This document shows positions 34,402 through 43,320 of a stretch of 64,000 nucleotides of DNA, one piece after another. Position 1 is the stretch's first letter. Each line of letters begins with the position of its first letter. Source of the stretch: Anaeromyxobacter sp. Fw109-5 (GTDB taxonomy: Bacteria > Myxococcota > Myxococcia > Myxococcales > Anaeromyxobacteraceae). The stretch is from NCBI RefSeq assembly GCF_000017505.1, contig NC_009675.1, positions 1,550,001 to 1,614,000 of the forward strand, in the 5' to 3' direction. The position numbers and the translations under genes were made by a program. The notes beneath the pieces were generated by a model that was not told the DNA's origin, did no database searches, and saw only the letters and a list, made by a program, of their open reading frames with translations.

Positions 34402-35514
34402 TTGCGGCTGCTCCACCGGTACCTGGCGAAGGAGATCCTGCTTCCGTTCGCGGCGGGCCTGCTGTTCCTGACGCAGATCCTGCTCGCGACGCAGCTCCTC
34501 GCCCAGGCGGACGTGCTGTTCGGCTCGGGCGTGTCGCTCGTGGACGTGGGCGCGGTGGTGCTGTACCTGCTGCCCTACTTCCTCGGGTACGTGCTGCCCA
34601 TCGCGTTCCTCCTCGGGGCGGTGCTCGGGGTCGGTCGGCTCGCGGAGGATCGCGAGGTGGTCGCGCTGGGCGCGGCGGGGTTCTCGCCGGCCTTCCTCGT
34701 GCCGGTGCCGCTCGCGATCGGCGTCGCGGTGGCGGGGCTCGGGCTCTGGCTGTCGCTCGACGTGGTGCCGAGGAGCCTCGACGCGGCGCGCCTGCGCCTG
34801 AACGAGATCGTGAAGCGCAACGTCATGAACGACGTCCGCCCCGGCACCTTCTACGATCAGATCCCCGGCTACACGCTCTACGCCGAGCGGGTCCACGGCG
34901 GCCGGTGGGGGAACGTCCTCATCAGCGACCGGTCCGATCCGGCCGCGCCGGTGCTCGCGCTCGCGCGCGCCGGCGGGCTCGAGCCGGTGGGCGCCGGTGA
35001 GGAGATGCGGCTCGTCCTCGACGACGGCGAGGTCCACCGCGAGCAGGTGGACGCGGACGAGTACGTGCTCGCCACCTTCCGCCGCGCCGACGTCGTGCTC
35101 GGGCTCGGGACCGCGCTCTCGGACCGGAACGCGGTCTCCCGCACCGGGCGCGACGACCTGGCGGGGCTGCAGGCCCGGGTGGCCGAGGCGCGCGCGAAGG
35201 GCGACGCCGCCGCCGCGCGCCGCGCCGAGGGGAGCCTCCACCGGAGGATCGCCTCGCCGCTCGCGGTGATCCCGTTCGCCCTCCTCGCCGTGCCGCTGGG
35301 CGCCTCGCGCCGGGCCGGCCGCGCCTTCGGGGTGGGCGCGACCTTCCTCGTGGTGGTGGCGCACTACCTGCTGCTGCGCAGCGGCGAGGTGATGGCCCAG
35401 CGCGGGGTGCTGCCCGCGCCGCTCGCGCTGCAGCTGCCGACCCTCGTCCTCTCGGCGATCGCCCTGGCCCTCATCGCCCTGCAGGTCCGCCGCGGCACGG
35501 GGGCGGTGCGTTGA
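34402..35514 (+). CDS. lptF: LPS export ABC transporter permease LptF
   Basis: The 370-residue protein belongs to the YjgP/YjgQ family: MRLLHRYLAKEILLPF at the N-terminus, two N-terminal and several C-terminal membrane helices around a periplasmic beta-jellyroll region (about residues 110-260), and the RRIASPLAVIPFALLAVPLG motif before the last helices. LptF and LptG form the inner-membrane part of the LptB2FG machine that extracts LPS. The start is TTG 34402, and the stop overlaps the lptG start (TTGA). Confidence 0.92.
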   Translation: MRLLHRYLAKEILLPFAAGLLFLTQILLATQLLAQADVLFGSGVSLVDVGAVVLYLLPYFLGYVLPIAFLLGAVLGVGRLAEDREVVALGAAGFSPAFLVPVPLAIGVAVAGLGLWLSLDVVPRSLDAARLRLNEIVKRNVMNDVRPGTFYDQIPGYTLYAERVHGGRWGNVLISDRSDPAAPVLALARAGGLEPVGAGEEMRLVLDDGEVHREQVDADEYVLATFRRADVVLGLGTALSDRNAVSRTGRDDLAGLQARVAEARAKGDAAAARRAEGSLHRRIASPLAVIPFALLAVPLGASRRAGRAFGVGATFLVVVAHYLLLRSGEVMAQRGVLPAPLALQLPTLVLSAIALALIALQVRRGTGAVR

Positions 35515-36593
35515 TCCTGTTCGGCTACGTCGCGCGCCGGACCCTCAACGCGTTCGTCGGCGCCCTCGCGGGGGTCGTCGCGATCTTCCTCGCCGTCGAC
35601 TTCGTCGACAACTCCGCGGCGTTCACCGGCCCGGGCTGGGCCCCGGCGGTGCTCGAGCTGTACGTGAACAAGGCCGCGGTGGTCGTGCGCCAGGTGGCGC
35701 CCGCCGCGATGATCCTCGGCGCCGGCATCGCGGTCTCCACCTTCCGGCGGACGCGCGAGTACACGGCCATGCGCGCGGTGGGGCTCGGGCCCTGGCGGCT
35801 CGCTGTGCCCGTGGTCGCGGTGACGCTCCTCGCCGGCGGCGCGCTGCTGCTCGTCCACGACCTGTGGGGCGTGGAGGCCGCGCAGCGCGCCGAGGAGATC
35901 CAGGCGCTCCGCTTCGGGCGCGGCGGCGACCGACGGCGGTTCGAGGCCGCGCGCGAGCCGAAGCGCTGGTTCCGCGGCGGGGACGGGCGGCGCGTGTACC
36001 ACCTGCGCGGCACCTCGCCGGAGGGCGGGTTCGCGCACGTGACGGTGCTCGAGGTGTCGGAGGCGTTCCGGCTCGTTCGCCGCGTGGACGCCGAGCGCAT
36101 GCGGCCGGAGGGCGACCGCTGGCTGCTCGAGCACGTCGAGGATCGGACCTTCCTCCCGGACGGGACCGTCCGCGTCGAGCGCGCCGCCTCGCGCCGCTAC
36201 GACTTCCCCGAGCCGCCCGACGCCTTCGCGGTGGTGCCCGGGAGGCCCACGCAGATGCGCTGGCAGACGCTGCTGTCGCAGATCGGCATCCGCCGCCGGC
36301 TGGGGCTCCCGGTCGCCGAGCTCCAGCTCGAGCGGTACAACCGGCTGGCGTACCCGTTCGCCGGCGTCCCCGGCGCCATGCTCGCGCTCGCGCTCGCGCT
36401 GCGCCGCAACCGCAAGGGCCACATCGCCGCCGCGCTCGTCGAGTCGGTCGGCGTGTCACTCCTGTTCTGGGGCACGCAGGGCGTGACCTGGGCGATGGGG
36501 CTGTCGGGCCACGTCGCGCCCTGGGTGGCGGCCTGGGCGCCGAACCTGGTGTTCCTGGTGGTGGGCGCGCTCGCGGTCAGGCGGGCGGGGTAG
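35511..36593 (+). CDS. lptG: LPS export ABC transporter permease LptG
   Basis: The 360-residue partner of LptF has the same fold. N-terminal YVARRTLNAFVG and two helices are followed by FRRTREYTAMRAVGLGPWRL (coupling helix region), a periplasmic domain and a C-terminal YNRLAYPFAGVPGAMLALAL segment. The start is TTG 35511, overlapping the lptF stop. The order LptF then LptG is inferred from position, as the two are hard to tell apart by sequence alone. The next gene, an O-antigen ligase, fits an LPS assembly role. Confidence 0.9.
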   Translation: MILFGYVARRTLNAFVGALAGVVAIFLAVDFVDNSAAFTGPGWAPAVLELYVNKAAVVVRQVAPAAMILGAGIAVSTFRRTREYTAMRAVGLGPWRLAVPVVAVTLLAGGALLLVHDLWGVEAAQRAEEIQALRFGRGGDRRRFEAAREPKRWFRGGDGRRVYHLRGTSPEGGFAHVTVLEVSEAFRLVRRVDAERMRPEGDRWLLEHVEDRTFLPDGTVRVERAASRRYDFPEPPDAFAVVPGRPTQMRWQTLLSQIGIRRRLGLPVAELQLERYNRLAYPFAGVPGAMLALALALRRNRKGHIAAALVESVGVSLLFWGTQGVTWAMGLSGHVAPWVAAWAPNLVFLVVGALAVRRAG

Positions 36594-36645
36594 CGGTGGC
36601 GCGCTCGTGCTCCGCCGATGAGGCGCTCCGAGGGGTTGTGTAATA

Positions 36646-37992
36646 ATGTTGGGCTTCATGCGCGGGGGCGAGGTGGCGGTCGGTCCGGGTGACGAGGCCC
36701 GGCACGGGGGGCTCGTACGCTCCCTGCTCGGGCGCGCCGCGCTCGTGGGGGTCGTCGCCCACGCGGCCTTCCTGCCGATCTCCATCGCCGGGATGCAGAT
36801 CGGGCTCGCGGTCGCGGCCGGCGCGGTGGCGGGGCTGTGGGCCCTCGGCGAGCGGCCGCCGGCGCCGCGGCTCGCGCTGCCCGTGCTCCTCCTCGCGGGG
36901 GCGGCGGCAGCCTCCGTCGCGGTCGCCTGGGCGACCGGCCTGCCGCCGAGGTCCACCTCGACCGCGCTGCACTGGCGCTACCTGCTCACCCCGCTCCTCG
37001 TCGCGCTCGCGCTCGAGGCGGGCGGGGCGGAGCGTGGGCCGGACGGCGCGCGCCGCGCGGCGCTGCTCGTGCTCGTGGTGTGGAGCGCGGCCGCGCTCGC
37101 GCCCGCGCTGTTCGCCTGGGTGCAGGTCCGCACCGGGATCGATCCGATGCACGCGCTGGGGTTCCGGGCCCACCCGCTGCCCGAGGCGCACCGCCTGCCG
37201 TTCGCGCCCGGCGCGCCCGAGCGCTTCCCGGTCGTCGGCTTCTTCAGCTGGTACACCCGGCTCGCGCACGCGCTCACGCCCGTCGCCGTCCTCGCCGGCA
37301 CGATGGCCGCCCTCGCGCCGGTCGCCCGTCGCACGCGCGGGTTCCTCGCGTTCGCCGCGGCCGCGTCGGCCGCCGCCGTCCTCCTCTCTGGCGCTCGCTC
37401 GGCGTGGGCCGGGCTCGCGCTGGCGGCCGCGGCGGTCGTCGCCCTTGCGATGAAGCGGCGCGCCCGGCGGGTGGCGCTCGCCGTCTCCGCCGCCGCGGCG
37501 CTCGCCGCGACGCCGCTGCTTCCGATGGCGTGGGGGTGGCTCGAGGAGACCCGCTCCGCCAGCGGCGGCAACGGACGCGCGACGATCTGGCTGGTCTGCG
37601 CCGACGTGATCCGCGATCACCCGCTCACCGGCGTGGGGTACGGCGCGCTGCCGCGCTGGTCCGCGCCATACTGGCAGCAGCGCGATCCCGGCTTCGGAGT
37701 GCAGGCCTGGTGTCACGACGCGCTGCTCACCTCGGTGGCGGAGGGCGGGCCGCTCCTCGGCGGGGCGCTCGTGGCCTGGTTCGCGCTGCTCGCGATGGCC
37801 TTCGTGCGCTGGCGCCGCACCGGAGACGCGCTCGGCCGCGCGGGCGCCGCCGGTGGGCTCGCGGTGCTCGTCGCGCTGGCGATCAACTCCGTCGTGCACG
37901 ACGTGTTCTGGACCGCGGAGCCGGCGCTCGCGTTCGGCTGCGCCATCGGCGTCGCCGCGGTCCTCGCGCGGCCGCGGGAGGTCCACACGTGA
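36646..37992 (+). CDS. O-antigen ligase/polymerase (Wzy_C family)
   Basis: The 448-residue protein has about ten to twelve membrane helices and a large periplasmic loop (about residues 150-205, with RFPVVGFFSWYTRLAH). The Wzy_C core shows SGARSAWAGLALA, RATIWLVCADVIRDHPLTGVGYGALP and the H-x3-L-x4-E-x-G motif (CHDALLTSVAEGG). This family joins O-antigen to lipid A core (WaaL) or polymerises repeat units (Wzy). Since an ABC exporter follows immediately, ligase is the more likely role. Its stop overlaps the permease start (GTGA). Confidence 0.85.
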   Translation: MLGFMRGGEVAVGPGDEARHGGLVRSLLGRAALVGVVAHAAFLPISIAGMQIGLAVAAGAVAGLWALGERPPAPRLALPVLLLAGAAAASVAVAWATGLPPRSTSTALHWRYLLTPLLVALALEAGGAERGPDGARRAALLVLVVWSAAALAPALFAWVQVRTGIDPMHALGFRAHPLPEAHRLPFAPGAPERFPVVGFFSWYTRLAHALTPVAVLAGTMAALAPVARRTRGFLAFAAAASAAAVLLSGARSAWAGLALAAAAVVALAMKRRARRVALAVSAAAALAATPLLPMAWGWLEETRSASGGNGRATIWLVCADVIRDHPLTGVGYGALPRWSAPYWQQRDPGFGVQAWCHDALLTSVAEGGPLLGGALVAWFALLAMAFVRWRRTGDALGRAGAAGGLAVLVALAINSVVHDVFWTAEPALAFGCAIGVAAVLARPREVHT

Positions 37993-38825
37993 GCGGAGCC
38001 ACGATCGAGGAGCGGCCCGGAGCACCACGCACGAGCGCCGTGGCCAGCTCCGTCCGCGACGTCTTCAAGTACCGCGAGCTGCTGATGCTGCTCGTCGCGC
38101 GCGATCTCAAGGTCCGCTACAAGCGCAGCTCCGTGGGGATGCTCTGGACGCTCCTCAACCCGCTGCTGCAGATGATCGTCTACACGCTCGTCTTCTCGAC
38201 CATCATGCGCATCGGGATCGAGGGCTACCCGGTCTTCCTCCTCTCCGGGCTGTTGCCGTGGACCCTCGTCTCGGTGGGATCCGTCTCCGCCTCGATGTCG
38301 CTGCTCGGGAACCAGAGCCTCATCCGCAAGGTCGCCGTCCCGCAGGCGGTCTACCCGCTCGCGGCCGTGGGCTCGAAGCTCACCGACGCCGTGCTCTCCC
38401 TCCCGGCGCTGGCGCTCCTCGCCGTGGCGCTCGGCCGTCCACCGGGGGTGTCGTGGCTCGTCGTCCCGCTCGCGTTCGTGCTCGCGGCCGCGTTCACGAC
38501 GGGGCTCGCGCTGCTGTTCAGCTCGCTGTCGGTGTTCTTCCGGGACGTCCGCCACCTGATCGACGTGCTGTTCCAGATCTGGTTCTACGTGACGCCGGTG
38601 ATCTACCCGGCGTCGTTCCTCGAGGGGCTGCACCCCCTCCTGCGCACCGCGCTGGCGCTGAACCCCGCCTCGCCGATCGTGCGGGTGTTCCAGATGAGCA
38701 TCTACGAGGGGCGGATCCCGCCCGCGTCCACCCTGGGGCTCGCGGTGCTCGCCGCGGCCGCTTCGCTCGCCGTCGGCGGCACCTTCTTCGTGCGGTCCGA
38801 GCACCGCCACATCCACAACTTCTGA
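37989..38825 (+). CDS. wzm: Polysaccharide ABC exporter permease (Wzm/TagG-type)
   Basis: The 278-residue permease has the ABC-2 pattern of O-antigen and teichoic acid exporters: a cytoplasmic N-terminal amphipathic segment (YRELLMLLVARDLKVRYKRS), the GMLWTLLNPLLQM motif, six membrane helices, and the VFFRDVRHLIDVLFQIWFYVTPVIYP segment. It exports undecaprenyl-linked polysaccharide across the inner membrane together with the ATPase 2 bp downstream. The GTG start overlaps the ligase stop. Confidence 0.93.
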   Translation: MSGATIEERPGAPRTSAVASSVRDVFKYRELLMLLVARDLKVRYKRSSVGMLWTLLNPLLQMIVYTLVFSTIMRIGIEGYPVFLLSGLLPWTLVSVGSVSASMSLLGNQSLIRKVAVPQAVYPLAAVGSKLTDAVLSLPALALLAVALGRPPGVSWLVVPLAFVLAAAFTTGLALLFSSLSVFFRDVRHLIDVLFQIWFYVTPVIYPASFLEGLHPLLRTALALNPASPIVRVFQMSIYEGRIPPASTLGLAVLAAAASLAVGGTFFVRSEHRHIHNF

Positions 38826-38827
38826 CC

Positions 38828-39592
38828 ATGTCCGGCTCGCTCACGTTCGAGAACGTCGGGATGCGCTTCCGCATGTACCGGGAGCGGGTGACGACGCTGA
38901 AGGAGGCGGTGCTCGGCCGCTTCCGCCACCTGCGCACGGCCGACGAGTTCTGGGCCCTGCGCGACGTCTCCTTCCGCGTCGGCCCGGGCGAGGCCGTCGG
39001 CCTCATCGGCCACAACGGCTCCGGCAAGAGCACGCTCCTCAAGATCGCGGCCGGGGTGCTCCGCGCCTCGGAGGGACGGGCGGACGTCCGGGGGCGGGTG
39101 TCGCCCATGATCGAGCTCGCCGCGGGCTTCGACCCGGAGCTCACCGGCCGCGACAACGTCTTCCTGAACGGCGCGCTCATGGGCCACTCCCGCAAGGAGA
39201 TGGCGCAGAAGTTCGATCGCATCGTCGAGTTCAGCGAGCTCGGCGAGTTCATCGACATGCCGGTGAAGAACTACAGCTCGGGCATGTACGCGCGGCTCGG
39301 CTTCGCCATCGCGGTCGACGTGGAGCCGGAGATCCTCATGATCGACGAGGTGCTCGCCGTCGGCGACGAGCGCTTCCAGGCGAAGTGCATGGACCGGATC
39401 CGGGCGATCAAGCAGGCGGGGTGCACCATCTTCTACGTCTCGCACGCCATGGACCAGGTGGAGGAGCTCTGCGAGCGCGTCATCGTCCTGCACCACGGCC
39501 GGGTCGAGTTCGACGGCGCCCCGGTGCCCGCGATCGCGCGCTATCGCGAGCTCCAGGGGTTCGTCCCCCACGCGGCGACGCGGGCGGGGTGA
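38828..39592 (+). CDS. wzt: Polysaccharide ABC exporter ATPase (Wzt/TagH-type, no glycan-binding domain)
   Basis: The 254-residue ATPase has Walker A GHNGSGKST, signature YSSGMYARLGFA and Walker B ILMIDEVLAVGDERF. It also shows the hallmark FRMYRERVTTLKEAV N-terminus of the polysaccharide-exporter subclass, with the gate helix before Walker A. It ends after the nucleotide-binding domain. The C-terminal carbohydrate-binding domain of E. coli O8/O9a Wzt is missing, so export should not require recognition of a terminal cap, as in O2a-type systems. Confidence 0.93.
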   Translation: MSGSLTFENVGMRFRMYRERVTTLKEAVLGRFRHLRTADEFWALRDVSFRVGPGEAVGLIGHNGSGKSTLLKIAAGVLRASEGRADVRGRVSPMIELAAGFDPELTGRDNVFLNGALMGHSRKEMAQKFDRIVEFSELGEFIDMPVKNYSSGMYARLGFAIAVDVEPEILMIDEVLAVGDERFQAKCMDRIRAIKQAGCTIFYVSHAMDQVEELCERVIVLHHGRVEFDGAPVPAIARYRELQGFVPHAATRAG

Positions 39593-39609
39593 GGGGCGCG
39601 AGCCGCGCG

Positions 39610-40392
39610 ATGACGGTACCTCCCGTGAACTCGCCCGAGTACTGGGAGGCGCGCTTCGCCAGCGGAGACTGGGAGACGCGGCACGGGCCCGAGCAGTCGC
39701 GCTTCTTCGCAGAGCTGGCGCTCTCGCTCGTGGCGCCGTCCGTCCGCGACGATCTGCGGGAGCGCCGCGCCAGCGTGTGCGACTGGGGCTGCGGTGAGGG
39801 AGAGGGCACCGCCGCGCTCGCAGCCGCGTGGGGAGGACGCGCCACGGGCGTCGACGTCTCCCCGACGGCGGTGGCGCGCGCGCGCGCGCGGCACCCCGGC
39901 GTCTCGTTCGCCGTGTCCGTCTCCGGCCTCGATCGCGAGTACGACGTGCTCTTCACGTCGAACACGCTCGAGCACTTCTCCGATCCGTGGGGCGTGCTCT
40001 CGTCGATGCTGGCGCGAGTGACCCGGTACGCGATCGTGCTCGTGCCGTTCGAGGAGCGCGACCGGATCGAGGAGCACGCGTTCACCTTCGAGCTCGAGAG
40101 CTTCCCGCTCACCCTCGGCGGGTTCGAGCTCGTGGATCTGCGGATCGCGCGCTGCGCGGGCATGCCGGGCTCGTTCTGGGCGGGAGATCAGGCACTCGCG
40201 ATCTACGCGCGGAGCGGCGCGGACGGGAGGCCGCTGCGCCTCGATCCCGCGATCGAGGCGGCGGTGAGGCGCACCGCCGAGCTCGCCGCTGACCGGCGCG
40301 CGCTCGCGGCGGAGCGGGACGCGCTTCGAGGCGAGCGGGACGCGCTCACCGCCCGGGCGGTCCGCTCCACCCCTGCGCCGCCGCCGGAGTGA
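39610..40392 (+). CDS. SAM-dependent methyltransferase with C-terminal coiled coil
   Basis: The 260-residue protein has class I methyltransferase motifs: VCDWGCGEGEGTAAL (SAM-binding, near residue 60), the acidic end in TGVDVSP, and SNTLEHFSDPWGVL (motif IV-like). After about residue 215 a charged heptad-like stretch (DRRALAAERDALRGERDAL) forms a probable coiled coil. Its place directly after wzm-wzt suggests modification of the exported glycan, possibly as a terminal cap, or of a sugar precursor; this is inference. Confidence 0.82.
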   Translation: MTVPPVNSPEYWEARFASGDWETRHGPEQSRFFAELALSLVAPSVRDDLRERRASVCDWGCGEGEGTAALAAAWGGRATGVDVSPTAVARARARHPGVSFAVSVSGLDREYDVLFTSNTLEHFSDPWGVLSSMLARVTRYAIVLVPFEERDRIEEHAFTFELESFPLTLGGFELVDLRIARCAGMPGSFWAGDQALAIYARSGADGRPLRLDPAIEAAVRRTAELAADRRALAAERDALRGERDALTARAVRSTPAPPPE

Positions 40393-40421
40393 GCCCGACG
40401 TCGCCGTCCGGACGCCGGCGC

Positions 40422-43214
40422 TCAGGCGCGCCGCGCCCCGGTCTTCCGCAGCCAGCGGTACGCGTCGGCGTAGGCGCGGGCGTACGCGTCCGCCATCGCG
40501 CGGACGTGGAACGGACCGGTCACCTTGTCACGGCCACGCGCGCCGCGCTCCCGCCAGACGTCCCTGTGGAGCGCCACCTCGCGCATCGCCGCGGCGAGCA
40601 CCTCGACGTACTCCTCCGGCGGCCGCTCCCCGAGCGCGACGAGGTGCTCGAGGGTGAGCTCCGACAACCGCTCGTAGGGGCACGGGATGACGATCCCGAT
40701 GTCGCCGTCGCGGATCACCTCCCGCGCCGATCCCACGTCGGAGACGACGAGCGGGAGGCCGAAGTACATGGCCTCCATGACCGCGATGCTCCACCCCTCG
40801 ACGAGCGATGGGAGGACGAAGCAGTCGGCGGCGCCCATGAGACCTGCGATCGAATCGCGACTTCCCCATGGCAGGATACGTACGCGGTCGGTCAATCCTC
40901 CGGCGCGGACGGCGTCCTCGACCTCACGCGCGTAGCGGGGATCGAAGGCGTTCCCGACGAGGACGAGCCGAGCCTCCGGCACCCCGGTGCACACGCGGGC
41001 GAACGCCTCGACGGTGGTGCGCTGCAGCTTGTTGGGCGAGAACGACCCCACCTGCAGGAAGACGAAGTCCGTCTCGGAGAGGCCCAGGCCCTCGCGGGAC
41101 GCCCGGTGGGCGTCCTCCAGCTCGCTCGGATCGAGCCCGTTCGGCACGATGCGGACCCGCCGGGGATCCACCTCGAAGGTCTCCTCGAAGAAGCGCCCGA
41201 CTTGCGGCGACACGGCGAGATGCAGATCGACGGAGCGCAGCCGCTCGGCGCGCGCCCTCCGGGCGAGCGGATCCAGCCACACGTAGCTCGAGTGCACGGT
41301 GTACACGGTCGCTACGCCGAGGTCGCGATAGGCGGAGAGGCCGGCGACGCTGTGGTGCAGGTTCACCACCTGGAGATTTCGCTCCCGGACCGCCTCGACC
41401 AGCCGTCGCTCGTCGCGCCCCGTGACGACGACCTCCAGCCCGTTCTCCCTCAGCGCGCGGCCGGCGGTGCCGCAGTCGGAGGCGTGAACGAGCAGGGTCG
41501 GAAGCACTCGGGACCGGTCGACGTTGCGAACGAGATCCGAGACGATCTGCTCGAGCCCGCCGCGGTCCATCCCGTCGACCTGGAAGCCGACGCGCAGCGG
41601 CTCGCGCACGGGCAGGACCCGGGCGGCCGGCTGGCGACCCGGATGCGCGCTGCGCTTCTCGAACAGGCGCAGGCTCGCGATCCGGCGGGCGAGCGCGGGA
41701 TCGCGGGCGAGATCGAGGAGGAACGCGCGGCCCGGCAGCTCGCGATCGAGGTGCGCCTGGACGATCGGGTCGATGACGAACAGCAGATCCGCACGCGCGG
41801 CCACCGCTTCGTCCACCTCGTCGAGCGGCAGGTCCACGACGCAGACGCGCAGTGAGCGGCCCGCGTCCGCGGGCTCGCGCAGGGCGGGATCGCCCGCGCG
41901 CGACAGCGGGTAGGCCACGATGTCGGCCGTCTCGCCGGCGGCCGCGGGCCGCGCCCCCGGGATCTCGAGGCCGAGCTGCAGCCACGACGGCGAGGACGCG
42001 AGGAACGCGAGCCGCTCGCCGTGCCGTTCGAGCAGGCGGCGAACGCTCTCCCCGATGCGCAGCTCTCTCGCGCGCGCGTTGAGCGTGTTGTCGTGGACGC
42101 GGTACCGGTAGAGCACCTCGTCGACGTGGCCGATCCCGAAGAGCGCGTGGACCCGGAGCCAGTAGTCGTAGTCCTCCCCGCCGAAGGTGTCCTCCGCGTA
42201 AGCGCCGACGACGCGGGCCGCGTCGCGCCGATAGAGGAAGCTGGCCCCGATGAAGTTGTCGCCGCTTCGGTGGAGGTTCGCGACCGTGACCTCGCGCGGG
42301 AGCCTCATCCGGCTGCGATCGTGCGGGTCCTGGTTCTGCGGGCGGAAGGAGGCGTCGTCGAGCGGAAGCCCGCGATCGTCGATCGCCTGGTAATCGGAGA
42401 AGACCATGGCCTGCTCCGGGTGCGCGCGGAGATACCCCACGAGCACCTCGAGCTGGCGAGGCAGCATCACGTTGTCCGCCGAGGTCCAGGTGTAGAACTC
42501 GCCGGTGGCGAAGTCGAACCCGTTGTTGAGGGCGGACGGGAGCTTCTGGTTCGGCTGAGTGACGACGACGACGCGGGGGTCGTCGGCGAAGCGCTCGAGG
42601 ATCGACTCCACGCCGTCCGTCGACCCGTCGTTCACCACGATGAGCTCGAGATCGCGGTACGTCTGGCCGAGGACGCTCTCGATGGACTCGGCGAGCATCG
42701 ACGCCTGGTTGTAGACCGGGAGCACGACGCTCACGCGGTCGCGGCGCCCCAGGGTGAGGCCGGTCAGCTGGCCTCCGCCGTTGGGCAGGAGCGAGCGGGC
42801 CTGCGCGACCGCGCTGCGAAGCCCGCCGAGCCGGGCCTTGAGCCTGCGGGCGGCGCGGTGCGCCACCCGCAGCGGCCAGAAGTCGTCCCGGACACGGTAG
42901 TAGATCCGCGCCGCCCTCCACGCGGTGCTCGCCTGGATACCCTCGAGCTCGGCCTCCGTGCGCTGCAGCCGCTCCTCGACGCGCTGGAGATCCTGGCGGA
43001 GCTGGAGGGAGCGGGAGCGCTCCCGCACCAGCGCGAGCCGCGCCTCCGCGAGCGCCGCCTCGAGCCCCTTGGCGTGGTCGCGATCGCGGGGCGCGGTCGC
43101 CTCCTCGCGACGATCGTTTCGAGGGGAGGAGCCTGGCGAACTCGTCCGGTCAAAAGGGGGAGAGGTCACGGGAGCGCTCATGCAGTGCGCACTTTGCCAC
43201 GAGTGCCGGTCCAT
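40422..43214 (-). CDS. Two-domain glycosyltransferase (GT2 + GT4) with N-terminal coiled coil
   Basis: The ~930-residue protein starts with a charged coiled-coil region (about residues 45-95). A GT2 domain of GT-A fold follows (about 158-400: VSVVLPVYNQASMLAESI, VVNDGSTDG, GGEDYDYWLR), and a GT4 domain of GT-B fold ends the protein (about 545-900: DGMDRGGLEQIVSDLV, NGLDPSE, VLPSLVEGWSIAVMEAM). It should add two sugars in sequence to a surface glycan. ATG 43214 is chosen because GGAG lies 8 nt upstream; GTG 43220 and ATG 43181 are alternatives. It runs opposite to the wzm-wzt block and ends 29 bp from the methyltransferase gene. Confidence 0.9.
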   Translation of the reverse strand: MDRHSWQSAHCMSAPVTSPPFDRTSSPGSSPRNDRREEATAPRDRDHAKGLEAALAEARLALVRERSRSLQLRQDLQRVEERLQRTEAELEGIQASTAWRAARIYYRVRDDFWPLRVAHRAARRLKARLGGLRSAVAQARSLLPNGGGQLTGLTLGRRDRVSVVLPVYNQASMLAESIESVLGQTYRDLELIVVNDGSTDGVESILERFADDPRVVVVTQPNQKLPSALNNGFDFATGEFYTWTSADNVMLPRQLEVLVGYLRAHPEQAMVFSDYQAIDDRGLPLDDASFRPQNQDPHDRSRMRLPREVTVANLHRSGDNFIGASFLYRRDAARVVGAYAEDTFGGEDYDYWLRVHALFGIGHVDEVLYRYRVHDNTLNARARELRIGESVRRLLERHGERLAFLASSPSWLQLGLEIPGARPAAAGETADIVAYPLSRAGDPALREPADAGRSLRVCVVDLPLDEVDEAVAARADLLFVIDPIVQAHLDRELPGRAFLLDLARDPALARRIASLRLFEKRSAHPGRQPAARVLPVREPLRVGFQVDGMDRGGLEQIVSDLVRNVDRSRVLPTLLVHASDCGTAGRALRENGLEVVVTGRDERRLVEAVRERNLQVVNLHHSVAGLSAYRDLGVATVYTVHSSYVWLDPLARRARAERLRSVDLHLAVSPQVGRFFEETFEVDPRRVRIVPNGLDPSELEDAHRASREGLGLSETDFVFLQVGSFSPNKLQRTTVEAFARVCTGVPEARLVLVGNAFDPRYAREVEDAVRAGGLTDRVRILPWGSRDSIAGLMGAADCFVLPSLVEGWSIAVMEAMYFGLPLVVSDVGSAREVIRDGDIGIVIPCPYERLSELTLEHLVALGERPPEEYVEVLAAAMREVALHRDVWRERGARGRDKVTGPFHVRAMADAYARAYADAYRWLRKTGARRA

Positions 43215-43320
43215 TGACACCGCTCCGGGGGACGCGGGCGACGAACGGCGGCTCGCTCGGCGCTCGGTTCGCTGCGACGGCGGCGCCCCACGATCGCGGA
43301 CGCCGCCCGGCGCGCGCGCA

